Assembly: GCA_903859815.1 (NCBI GenBank)
Contig: CAIOOA010000090.1
Location: 1-64,000 of the forward strand
Direction of reading: 5' to 3'
Origin: an uncultured Methylococcaceae bacterium
Lineage (GTDB): Bacteria; Pseudomonadota; Gammaproteobacteria; Methylococcales; Methylococcaceae
DNA length: 64,000 nucleotides
A program made the position numbers and the translations under genes. Position 1 is the first letter of the stretch. Each line of letters opens with the position of its first letter. The notes below the pieces were generated by a model. That model ran no database searches. It saw only the letters and a list, made by a program, of their open reading frames with translations, and had not been told where the DNA came from. Below, in pieces: positions 8,267 through 15,693 of this stretch.

Positions 8267-8335
8267 ACACCCAAGTTCCTTAGCTTGGCCATTCTCCCGT
8301 TCGCGGGAGGGGGCTGGGGAAGGCGGGTGGTGCAG

Positions 8336-8358
8336 GGGGCGGGTTCTGAACCCGCCCC
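8336..8358 (+). terminator. Intrinsic terminator after small protein gene
   Basis: A GGGGCGGGTT stem, CTG loop and AACCCGCCCC, followed by TTCTT. It belongs to a longer repeat that begins near 8285 (CTTGGCCATTCTCCCGTTCG) and recurs at 9935-10158. Confidence 0.7.
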
Positions 8359-8486
8359 TTCTTAATGATCCTATGGAGACCGGTAACCATCGAAAAAAAC
8401 ACGGGGCGGACACCGAAAAGCCATAAGAGTAGGTAACGAGGAATCCATCATGGATTCCTTCAACACAAATCCAAGAGGATATCATC

Positions 8487-9850
8487 ATGTCTAACACGCA
8501 ATTTCCCTATCCCCAAAGCATCACTGCGATTACCATCCCATCCGGTGTATACAAAAACTATACGTTCGTTGTCTCTGCGTATTCCAGCGGTATGTCAGTT
8601 GGCCAAGCGCAGCCAAATACAGCCCCCCTAACTATGCATTCGGGGGAGTGATTGACATTGATAATAATGGCAGCAGTGCCACAGCCTTTGAATTTTTGCT
8701 TAATTTTGACTCGTCTACGGGTGTCCCGGCTTCAGCACCTTACTATTTTGTCTCTGGTTCTGCGGTTGGGAATCTTTGGTTGAACAGTATCACCCCGTCC
8801 CCCCCGATCACAACGTCCACAACGTCCACACCGGCCAGTGATTTTTCAAGCACTAATGTCAGCACCCAAATCAGCGAAATCGGCAGCCAACCCGATGCGG
8901 GTATTGCCGCGATACTGTATTATCCACCCGGCGGCTATCTTTATGTTGCGACGACAAACGGCAATCTCTATTGGTATTCCGTCACATGGGGTTCTGACGG
9001 TACGCCAAGTGTCGACTATATCAATGAAAATAAAACCTATAGCGGAGCATCGAATGGGCAAGTGACGCTAACCCTATTCCAAGCAAACAATAACCCAATC
9101 GGGTCAAGCACTGACTGTTTGTTTCTAGGCGGATTAGAAGAGGCAACGGGGGTCGTCTTCAATCCAAACAGCCCTACCACGGGCAGTGGGACGCTTTACG
9201 GTTATACGAACGCACCCCCTACCGTAGCCGTCTGTAGAGGGCTAAACGGCCTATATTTTGCGACGCCATCCGGTGCTTTGCACTATCAGCCCTATAGTGG
9301 GTTCAATTCCGCACTTCAAGCGCTTTGGTCGGCACCCAACAATGAGATCATTTTGTCTTTGGCCTATTCACCAAACCCTAACCTAGTGGGTGGAACTTAT
9401 AGGCTTGGTAAAAATGTTTATCCTTATTATCCAGATGGCGCGCTATTCATTGGCACCAGCCCGTCAAGCCCTTCTACTTCTACGAAGGGGAGTATGTGGG
9501 TTTGCGATGTTGCCAACAATACGGTGGGGGATGCGGCGCAGCAGGATGCAAGCATATCGGGTCCACCTTGGGGAATCATCGCAGATGCCAACCTAAATTA
9601 CCTGTGCAGCACAGGCAGTACCGGAGTGTTTATCAGCACATTAGCTGCTTATAACCCAAATAGTTCCCTGCCCGAAAATAGTATGTTGGTTCCCAATAGC
9701 CTCAGTAATCCGAGCAAACATCAATGGTTGTCGGATATTGTTTCGGCTTGCGCATTGGTTTTTGGCGTAGTGACGGATGATCCAGTCGCCGTCGGTTGGG
9801 CCGTTGGCGGGATTGTGGCCCAATCTACCGACACTGCGACGGGTTATTAA
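8487..9850 (+). CDS. Beta-rich hypothetical protein, frameshifted near 8625
   Basis: ATG 8487 (AGAGGA upstream) opens a frame reading MSNTQFPYPQSITAITIPSG that stops at about 8651. The remaining 400 residues continue in the -1 frame from about 8630 (NYAFGGVIDIDNNGSS) to 9850. The switch falls in a run of six cytosines at 8623-8628, and one extra C would join the two parts into a ~454-residue protein. The body has repeated strand-turn patterns (GYLYVATTNGNLYWYSV, GLYFATPSGALHYQPY) like a beta-propeller. There is no signal peptide and no known family. A GTG at 8648 could start a shorter product but has no clear ribosome-binding site. Confidence 0.65.
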
Positions 9851-9972
9851 ACCGATAGGCTTTCACGCCCTAAGGCCGTGGCGGAACCTAGGGATGGGTT
9901 CCGCCGCATGATTTATGGATGCCAATATTCCTTGGCTTGGCCATTCTCCCGTTCGCGGGAGGGGGCTGGGGA

Positions 9973-10117
9973 CAATGCTGTTGAATTAAGCCGTCATACC
10001 GGCATGGATTGCCGGTATCCAGAACACAGGGATGTGAATCTGGTTTGCCCTCCATGGCTTCTGGGTTCCGGCAATCCCTGCCGGAACGACGAGAATTTTC
10101 TTAATTCAACACCATTG
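9973..10117. mobile_element. 145-bp MITE-like element nested in a terminator repeat
   Basis: Ends are 18-bp inverted repeats with one mismatch: CAATGCTGTTGAATTAAG on the left, CTTAATTCAACACCATTG on the right. Inside are the arms CCGTCATACCGGCATGGATT and TTCCGGCAATCCCTGCCGGA, a class of imperfect dyad common in gammaproteobacterial intergenic DNA. The flanking sequence is the same GC-rich repeat seen uninterrupted at 8285-8366, so the insertion can be read directly by comparison. Confidence 0.75.
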
Positions 10118-10127
10118 GGTGGGGCAG

Positions 10128-10158
10128 GGGGCGGGTTCTAAACCCGCCCCTTTTTTTT
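10128..10158 (+). terminator. Intrinsic terminator after the 8487-9850 gene
   Basis: GGGGCGGGTT, CTA loop, AACCCGCCCC, then eight T residues. It is the same hairpin as at 8336-8358. The MITE at 9973-10117 pushed it about 280 bp from the stop codon. Confidence 0.8.
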
Positions 10159-10199
10159 ATCTAGTCATTCAAGGTGTTCTCGGACGCCACGCTTTGAGA

Positions 10200-11246
10200 T
10201 TAAAAGTTATCAGGCAATCCAAATTGCTGCTCGTAGGCGTCTATATGCTGGAATAAGGCTTGCGATGCATAGCTGGCATGGGCCATGTTAATAGGGCAGG
10301 TGAATGGGTTGCCGTTGGGCAATACGGCAAACTTCGATTTGATTTTATTCTCGGCGATCAGAACATTCGCCTCAAACCCTTCCAAAGCCAGTTTTTCAAG
10401 TTCCTCTAAGGCAATATCCGGGGCATACAAGCTTGGCAATTGTTTCAATTCGTCAAAGCCATGGGGAACCACATCGTGGGTGTTGAAGATGCGGTCAAAG
10501 TTAGGGCCAATGAGTTCCTCAAAATACTGGCTAAAGACAGTGTCGCCGGGCGTTGCCTCTGCCAAAGACACGCAGGCTATGGTAGCGTCGGCTTTGACAT
10601 CCCACGCTGGCATTGGATTGAAAATTTTATTGTTGGGGATTTGCGCCTTGCCTTGCGCTTGTTTGAACCATAATGCCAAAGCCGATGCGATGGCGCCCCC
10701 TAAACTATGACCGGCGAAACAAATCTCGATAGGCCCGAAGCCGGTCAAACCCGCCAAAAAGCTTGCCAGGCTTTGCCCTGCGCCCGGCAGAGGCTTAAAT
10801 CCGAACGGTGTGTCGGTGGGTGGGATGGTCTTCAATACCACGCTCAACGCGTCAGCAGTGGCTTTGGATACATAGGGGGTGATGGCGGTCGATTCAGGGG
10901 TTGGCCATGCCAAAAAATCAACCGCCAAATCTTGACTGAGCCATTCCCAAATATTGTCACTCACCGTTCCACGGGTGGAGACGATATAACTGGACGGGGT
11001 TGACCGCGATTGGGCGACATAGGTGAGGTTTGCCTGCTTTTTCATGATGATTTCGTCTGTAAGATGCAAAGCAGGGCCCCAAACCACTTGCCAATCATTA
11101 TTCAAATGGGGGTAAGTGGGTAAGATTTTGTCAAATAGCTGGGCGGTTTCGAAGACTGTGTTGGAGCTTACGGCTAGGGATTCTCCCGCATAAGCGAGAA
11201 AAGCCATGCTGGCATTGATTAATTCTTGGTTGCTTTGGGTGGACAT
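10200..11246 (-). CDS. Class 3 lipase-like alpha/beta hydrolase (paralog 2)
   Basis: 348 residues, full-length paralog of the product at 6377-7438. Shared blocks include ASMAFLxYxG near the N-terminus, ANLTxVAxSxS, STRGTV, GHSLGGAIA near residue 180, ALWFKQAQG, PMPAWDV, EATPGDxxFS, DRIFNTxDxVP and the end YEQQFGLP. The Ser of GHSLGG, the Asp of ATPGD and the His of FQHIDAY form a plausible catalytic triad. No signal peptide. The ATG at 11246 is preceded by GAGAGGAATTGAATC. The shared regulatory motif lies 175 bp upstream. The pair probably arose by duplication around the two plus-strand genes between them. Confidence 0.8.
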   Translation of the reverse strand: MSTQSNQELINASMAFLAYAGESLAVSSNTVFETAQLFDKILPTYPHLNNDWQVVWGPALHLTDEIIMKKQANLTYVAQSRSTPSSYIVSTRGTVSDNIWEWLSQDLAVDFLAWPTPESTAITPYVSKATADALSVVLKTIPPTDTPFGFKPLPGAGQSLASFLAGLTGFGPIEICFAGHSLGGAIASALALWFKQAQGKAQIPNNKIFNPMPAWDVKADATIACVSLAEATPGDTVFSQYFEELIGPNFDRIFNTHDVVPHGFDELKQLPSLYAPDIALEELEKLALEGFEANVLIAENKIKSKFAVLPNGNPFTCPINMAHASYASQALFQHIDAYEQQFGLPDNF

Positions 11247-11420
11247 GATTCAATTCCTCTCATTAAAGAAAGCGCTACGCAATGACTCTGGGTTGTTCCG
11301 TTGAGTGCAATCATCCTCAATTGCCCATCTAGGGAACGGCTTGCTCACGTTGGGTGAATCGATCAGATAGGATCAATCGCAGACAACGGGTTGCCGTGTA
11401 GCATAATTATGTCGGAGCGG

Positions 11421-11450
11421 TTTGGGTATCGGAAAAAATCTGATTTTTTG
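11421..11450 (-). promoter_or_regulatory. Shared AT-palindrome motif, copy D (upstream of lipase at 11246)
   Basis: Identical 30 bp to copies A and B, 175 bp from the lipase start. CCGATA is followed 24 bases later by GCTACA, matching the GCT position in A and B, next to a possible -10-like TAATTATGCT. Confidence 0.65.
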
Positions 11451-11512
11451 GCTTGAAATGGTTGCCGTTCATGTTTTGCTAGATTTGGCATGAACGGCAA
11501 CGTTCGCTGGTC

Positions 11513-12268
11513 CTAGCCGGGGGTTGTCGGCAAGGATTGGGGATTAGTAGGGGCTTGGATAGGGTCGGAAACGCAACAAGCCGATGTGGATGTGACACAG
11601 GAAAATTTGGAAGCAGGGCAGGGTGCGCAGACGGAGCAAAGCCCCTCCCGTATGGCGTAACGGGTTAGCTCGGCAATCCCTGTGATCCCCAATTTCTCCA
11701 TGACGTGCTCACGGTGCGTAGCAACGGTTTTTGCGCTGATGTGCAAACGTTCGGCAATTTGGTGGGTGTTCCGGCCTTCTGCAAACAACTGCACGATTTC
11801 CCGTTCTCGCGAGGTTAAGCTCATATGTTGAGGCAAATCGGCTTCCGCTGACCGGGATTGTTGGGTAACTAGATGAGTCAATTCCGGGCTAAGATAGGTT
11901 TGGTCAGCCATTGCGGTTCGGACAGCGAGTATCAGCTCGTGGAACGCACAGCCCTTGACCAAATAACCCGAAACCCCCATATCCAGGATTGCCCGAACCA
12001 ACCTAGGGTCGCCATGGACGGACAAGCATATCAGCTTGGGCCTTTGGGGATGAGCCTGAATTCGCTGAATAGCTTCGAAACCATTCAGCCCCGGCATGGT
12101 AATGTCGGTTACGGCTACATTAGGTTTGAGTTTGCGAACTAAATTGACAAGTTCAAGCCCATCGCTGGCTTCGCCAACGACTTGTATGTCAGGCTCACGT
12201 TCCAACAAAGAAATAAGCCCTTGCCTGACGATTTGATGGTCGTCTGCAATTACCACGCGAATGACCAT
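11513..12268 (-). CDS. NarL/LuxR-type response regulator with cysteine-rich tail
   Basis: 251 residues. The receiver domain is at 1-120, with acidic pocket ADDH (8-11), phospho-acceptor D55 in VAVTDITMPG and the conserved Lys near 105 (YLVKGC). The LuxR helix-turn-helix is at ~150-200 (LTSREREIVQLFAEGRNTHQ, then SAKTVATHREH). After the HTH there is an unusual 45-residue tail with six cysteines in 20 residues (CSVCAPCPASKFSC, then CC), which could bind metal or sense redox. It lies downstream of the PAS histidine kinase on the same strand with a 310-bp gap, so the two probably form a pair. A candidate regulator of the lipase/coiled-coil genes; this is inference. Confidence 0.85.
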   Translation of the reverse strand: MVIRVVIADDHQIVRQGLISLLEREPDIQVVGEASDGLELVNLVRKLKPNVAVTDITMPGLNGFEAIQRIQAHPQRPKLICLSVHGDPRLVRAILDMGVSGYLVKGCAFHELILAVRTAMADQTYLSPELTHLVTQQSRSAEADLPQHMSLTSREREIVQLFAEGRNTHQIAERLHISAKTVATHREHVMEKLGITGIAELTRYAIREGLCSVCAPCPASKFSCVTSTSACCVSDPIQAPTNPQSLPTTPG

Positions 12269-12578
12269 GGCGTTCCTCTATCATCTATTTTTCTTTATGT
12301 TTAGGGGGCAGCCCGCACCCTACATTGGTTTAGGGTGGTAAGCCTCTTTAATGAACTTAGAAGAAGGGATCAATCTAATGACCTAAGCTAATCCCATGGC
12401 TTGTTTATACTCCTATCTGCTCAAAACTTACAATGGTTGAAATATAACCAAATGTAACAAATTATAAAAATCATATAGATACAAACAATATTGCTGCTGG
12501 TTTGGCTGTTCCCAAGCAAAAAATATGGTTAATCATCAAGGTCTGAAACCATGCTATGAATGAAGCTTGGAAAACGGA
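12269..12578. other. Intergenic region between kinase and response regulator
   Basis: 310 bp, AT-rich in 12420-12500. No gene, hairpin or copy of the shared motif seen. It presumably carries the promoter of the response regulator. Confidence 0.4.
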
Positions 12579-13565
12579 TTATCTGTCTGGCAGTGGCAGG
12601 TCGATGACTATTCGAGTGCCTGCACCCGGCGATGAATCGATCTCCAAGCGACCTCCCAAGGACAAAATTTGGGCCCGGGCGCTAGGTAGCCCATAACCCC
12701 CCTTGGGGCTAGTATAGGGCAAGATTCCCGGCTCAAATCCTACGCCATCATCATGGACGTGGATTGTCAATCGATCATCGCTACGCTTGATCGCAACCAA
12801 AACGTGGCTTGCCAATGCATGTTTGCGTATATTAAACAATAACTCGCGCACTACCCGGAAGATTACACTCAGAACGGGTTCTGGTAGAGGGAGTGGCTCA
12901 TTGTCGCCTTCCACCTGCAAGGGAATCCCGTAAGTTTGGCCCAAGCTTTCAATGGCGGCCTTCAGTCCCAATAGATTGATGAGCGGGTTGCTCAAGTCGA
13001 ATGTGGTGGCGCGTGTGGCTTGGGTTGCTTGGTTCAATAGAGTGCGCATCTCTGAAAGTAAGCCTGAAGTGTTTGCTGTCAAGCTTGCCTCTTTCAATTC
13101 GTCCAGTTTGATGCTGAGTAAGGTGTGCAATTGCCCCACCACATCATGCAAGCCTCGTGCGATCCGTTCTCGTTCGCGGGATTCGGCCACCGATATTTCA
13201 TAAGCCAAATTATGATAGTCGGCTTGGTCTTCTTGCAGGTTCCCCCAGGGCAAGGCCCCGGATGATGGGCTGTGAAAACTGATCAAGCTGCAACTGAGTG
13301 AACCCGTATCGCTCCAGATGGCCGTGGCGCTGGCGCTCATGGGAATCCTGTCACCATTTTTGTGAAGGACTTCAATGCCGCTATCTCGCATTTCAAAGCA
13401 ATTGGCAAGCGCGTTCCAAGCTTCCCCGGCTGGATTGTCAGGGGCTAATTCAAGTATTGAACGATCTAATAAGCTATTTGGATCGTATCCTAGGATGCTG
13501 TGCAATGCCCGATTGCAGGCGATGATCCTGCCGGTTTTTGGCTTGATGCATATAGAAACCTCCAA
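12579..13565 (-). CDS. PAS-domain sensor histidine kinase (HisKA_3 type), start uncertain
   Basis: A PAS domain spans ~1-100 (TGRIIACNRALHSILGYDPN). It is followed by a HisKA_3 dimerisation helix with phospho-acceptor His ~142 (ERERIARGLHDVVGQ), an N box (RELLFNIRKHA), and G boxes (DDGVGFEP, GGYGLPSAR). This architecture pairs with NarL-type regulators such as the one at 11513-12268. There are no membrane segments, so it is probably a cytoplasmic sensor. The in-frame TTG at 13565 cuts the PAS domain. The frame continues upstream as RRNDFFRAVFDQG, and the obvious ATG at 13615 is out of frame by one base because of a run of nine A residues directly after it. Either slippage or an indel is implied. 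Confidence 0.8.
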   Translation of the reverse strand: MEVSICIKPKTGRIIACNRALHSILGYDPNSLLDRSILELAPDNPAGEAWNALANCFEMRDSGIEVLHKNGDRIPMSASATAIWSDTGSLSCSLISFHSPSSGALPWGNLQEDQADYHNLAYEISVAESRERERIARGLHDVVGQLHTLLSIKLDELKEASLTANTSGLLSEMRTLLNQATQATRATTFDLSNPLINLLGLKAAIESLGQTYGIPLQVEGDNEPLPLPEPVLSVIFRVVRELLFNIRKHALASHVLVAIKRSDDRLTIHVHDDGVGFEPGILPYTSPKGGYGLPSARAQILSLGGRLEIDSSPGAGTRIVIDLPLPDR

Positions 13566-13615
13566 GCCCTGATCGAATACAGCACGGAAGAAGTCATTCC
13601 GCCTTTTTTTTTCAT

Positions 13616-13978
13616 GCTGGCCGTCTAATTTTGATGAGCTGCAATGATTTTATGGCTAGACCTGAGGCATAAGATAGCCTCACGGAAGAAGATTTTTTTA
13701 TTTGGGTACAAACACCCAAAGAATTGGAAAACAATTGGATTATCTATGTAACCCACAAAGCGATGAAAATCTATTCGTACTTGCCTACCCCCAAATTTGG
13801 AAAGCGCTCCTTCGGCAACAGGATGATAATTAAATGTGGGATTTTGGCATTGTCGCATTAATCCGGCATCAATTAGGAAGAACGGTTTAGCGATTGGCTC
13901 GTAGAGGGTGCTTGCTTCGCCGATAGGCTATTGATGTTGACAGTTTGTATGCATTAGGCTATTGTAAACCGACTTTTT
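13616..13978. other. Intergenic region upstream of the tRNA
   Basis: About 360 bp, AT-rich, with the tRNA promoter presumably in the last 60 bp (TTGACAGTTTGTATGCATTA near 13936 looks like a -35 box region). A short minus-strand open frame at 13625-13858 has no ribosome-binding site or recognisable sequence, and I do not call it. Confidence 0.4.
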
Positions 13979-14053
13979 GGGCGGTTAGCTCAGCGGGAGA
14001 GCACTGCTTTCACACGGCAGGGGTCACTGGTTCAATCCCAGTACCGCCCACCA
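13979..14053 (+). tRNA. tRNA-Val (anticodon CAC)
   Basis: A complete cloverleaf of 75 nt: acceptor GGGCGGT pairs with ACCGCCC, discriminator A, and encoded CCA. The D arm is GCTC-GAGC, the anticodon arm CTGCT-TTCACAC-GGCAG places CAC at positions 34-36 (reads GUG, valine), and the T arm ACTGG-TTCAATC-CCAGT closes it. A TTGACA-like -35 lies about 40 bp upstream. tRNA 3' ends are common integration sites, but no integrase or repeated 3' end is seen here. Confidence 0.95.
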
Positions 14054-14398
14054 ATTAAATCATATGCCTAGGCTGTCAACACAAGAAACAAAAAATCAAA
14101 AAAAGTGCATTTAAAGGTGAAAGCCAATGCCTTTTTGCTTAATGCATTCTCTTTTCTTTCCCCCCTGATTTCTAGCTCTTGTCCGGGGTCGCTTTCGCGG
14201 GTGCGGTGTTTTTCTTGGTAATTATCGGTATAAAATGGAAAAGCCTAGCCAGATAAGCAAGAGGGTAAGGGTCGGGATGCCCAGCAATCTGCCAGATCGG
14301 GAAGGCCGTGCCAGTTGGCAAGCCCTGCCATGATTCCAAGGTAGTCGAGGTCTACCTTTCTGGCGTGGTGGTGGGCTTGGATGATTCGTTGCTCTTGA
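14054..14398. other. Intergenic region after the tRNA
   Basis: 345 bp between the tRNA and the convergent stop at 14399. A T/C-rich stretch (14143-14166) lies after the tRNA. On the minus strand near 14225-14300 a hydrophobic segment ending in Tyr-Arg and a stop looks like the tail of a lost membrane protein or PEP-CTERM-type gene, but it has no start, so it is not called. Confidence 0.35.
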
Positions 14399-15685
14399 TT
14401 ATGGCATCTGCTTTGAAACTAATTTCTCCTGCAACATCAAAGCATCCAGATAATATTTTGTTGCCCAATTCGGATAACCCGATCGCATATATTCGCCCAA
14501 GATGGGAAATGATCCGGCGATAGCCCCATTCAACGCGGGATTGTTCAAATCTAGGGCTTGCAGGGATTTTAAAAAGTTTACTAATAAGTTGGCGCTAGTG
14601 GCATAGCGAGTATCGCCTGTCAATTCAGCCAAACGAAAACAGACAATGGCAATCTGCGCACTGCCAGTGAGGCAAGAAGAGAAAGAAGCAGGTTCCCAAG
14701 TGGGATAAAATCGACCGGGAAGATAACCATTACTGGTGATTTTATCTAATATTGGATCGATTCCGCGACGGGCTGCGGTTATGAAATCCCCGCGACCCGA
14801 TAAAACCCCCACTTCAAGTATTCCCTGCAAAGCATAACCGATGGTATGGGTTAATGGGGCTTCCGAACGGGATAGGCAATTATGGGAGAACCATCCATTG
14901 GTTTGCTGTTGCCTGAGTGCTGCTTCGATAGAAAGAATCGCGCTTTGAAGGTAGCGACTGTCGCCATCTAATACTCCAAATCTATACATCGCCCATGCGC
15001 AAAGACAGGTGTAGGTCTTCAGTTCGCCGGCACTGACATACTCGCCATTGGTTTGAAAATATCCACCTTCACCCATATCATTAAGCAAGAAATGGGCAGC
15101 TTTTCGTGCGGCATCCAGAAAGTCGCGTTGATGGGTTTCAAGATAAGCAGAACACCAACCATCCAATACCATGCCTGTATTGAATGCAGCCGGAGTTTGC
15201 TTTTCTGGAGTAGTGACTGGTCCTCCTTGCACTGCGCCCGATGGCATTTGTAAGGCAATCTCCCATTGTGCCATTCGTAGTGCGGCCTCCTTTATGTTAG
15301 GGTCATTATACCGACGTGCATAGTGCAATAGTGAGGTAATGATATAGCCAGTGGTTTCCGGGTACGATGCTCGCCAACCCTGATAAACACCATCAACCGG
15401 GAAATAACCTAAAGCAACTCCTTCATCTGGGCTGGCTGATTGGGCAAGTAACAACCAATCTACTGCAGCGCGGGCACGAGTTTCGGTCTGGTTGTTGACA
15501 GGCTTGACAAGACCGAATGCAAATTTTATCAAGTCGTGCCTGAGGTGCTGACGCAAGACTTTATCTGGATGGAGTATCAGGGTTTTGACTTCGTGACTAA
15601 ATGCAGAAAAAAGCCAATAATTCTGCTTAGTATTTTGTGTTAGATACCGATCTCTGAGTATTTTGATTGCTGTTATGAGTTTCAT
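14399..15685 (-). CDS. Alpha/alpha-barrel protein of a glycan operon
   Basis: 428 residues from ATG 15685. A TTG at 15703 would add six residues and overlap the upstream gene. The sequence is a series of paired amphipathic helices with glycine-rich turns (ALGYFPVDGVYQGWRASYPE, ETTGYIITSLLHYARRY, NTGMVLDGWCSAYLETH, TYTCLCAWAMYRFG), typical of the six-hairpin (alpha/alpha)6 toroid shared by glycosidases, polysaccharide lyases, glucuronyl C5-epimerases and terpene-cyclase-like proteins. No signal peptide is evident. It is last in a six-gene minus-strand operon and probably acts on the same glycan or lipid-linked intermediate as its neighbours. The exact reaction cannot be read from the sequence. 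Confidence 0.65.
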   Translation of the reverse strand: MKLITAIKILRDRYLTQNTKQNYWLFSAFSHEVKTLILHPDKVLRQHLRHDLIKFAFGLVKPVNNQTETRARAAVDWLLLAQSASPDEGVALGYFPVDGVYQGWRASYPETTGYIITSLLHYARRYNDPNIKEAALRMAQWEIALQMPSGAVQGGPVTTPEKQTPAAFNTGMVLDGWCSAYLETHQRDFLDAARKAAHFLLNDMGEGGYFQTNGEYVSAGELKTYTCLCAWAMYRFGVLDGDSRYLQSAILSIEAALRQQQTNGWFSHNCLSRSEAPLTHTIGYALQGILEVGVLSGRGDFITAARRGIDPILDKITSNGYLPGRFYPTWEPASFSSCLTGSAQIAIVCFRLAELTGDTRYATSANLLVNFLKSLQALDLNNPALNGAIAGSFPILGEYMRSGYPNWATKYYLDALMLQEKLVSKQMP

Positions 15686-15693
15686 ATCAATAT

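Noticed and set aside
12579-13565. A clean TTG-started kinase as the true gene product
   Set aside because: The TTG would remove the first strand and helix of the PAS domain, whose sequence clearly continues upstream in the same frame, so the TTG start is not accepted as final.
13625-13858. Minus-strand 77-codon open frame before the tRNA
   Set aside because: No ribosome-binding site, no conserved features, and it overlaps a likely regulatory and tRNA-promoter region.
14054-14398. PEP-CTERM or membrane-protein gene on the minus strand
   Set aside because: A hydrophobic segment is visible but there is no start codon or ribosome-binding site in its frame and no PEP motif.
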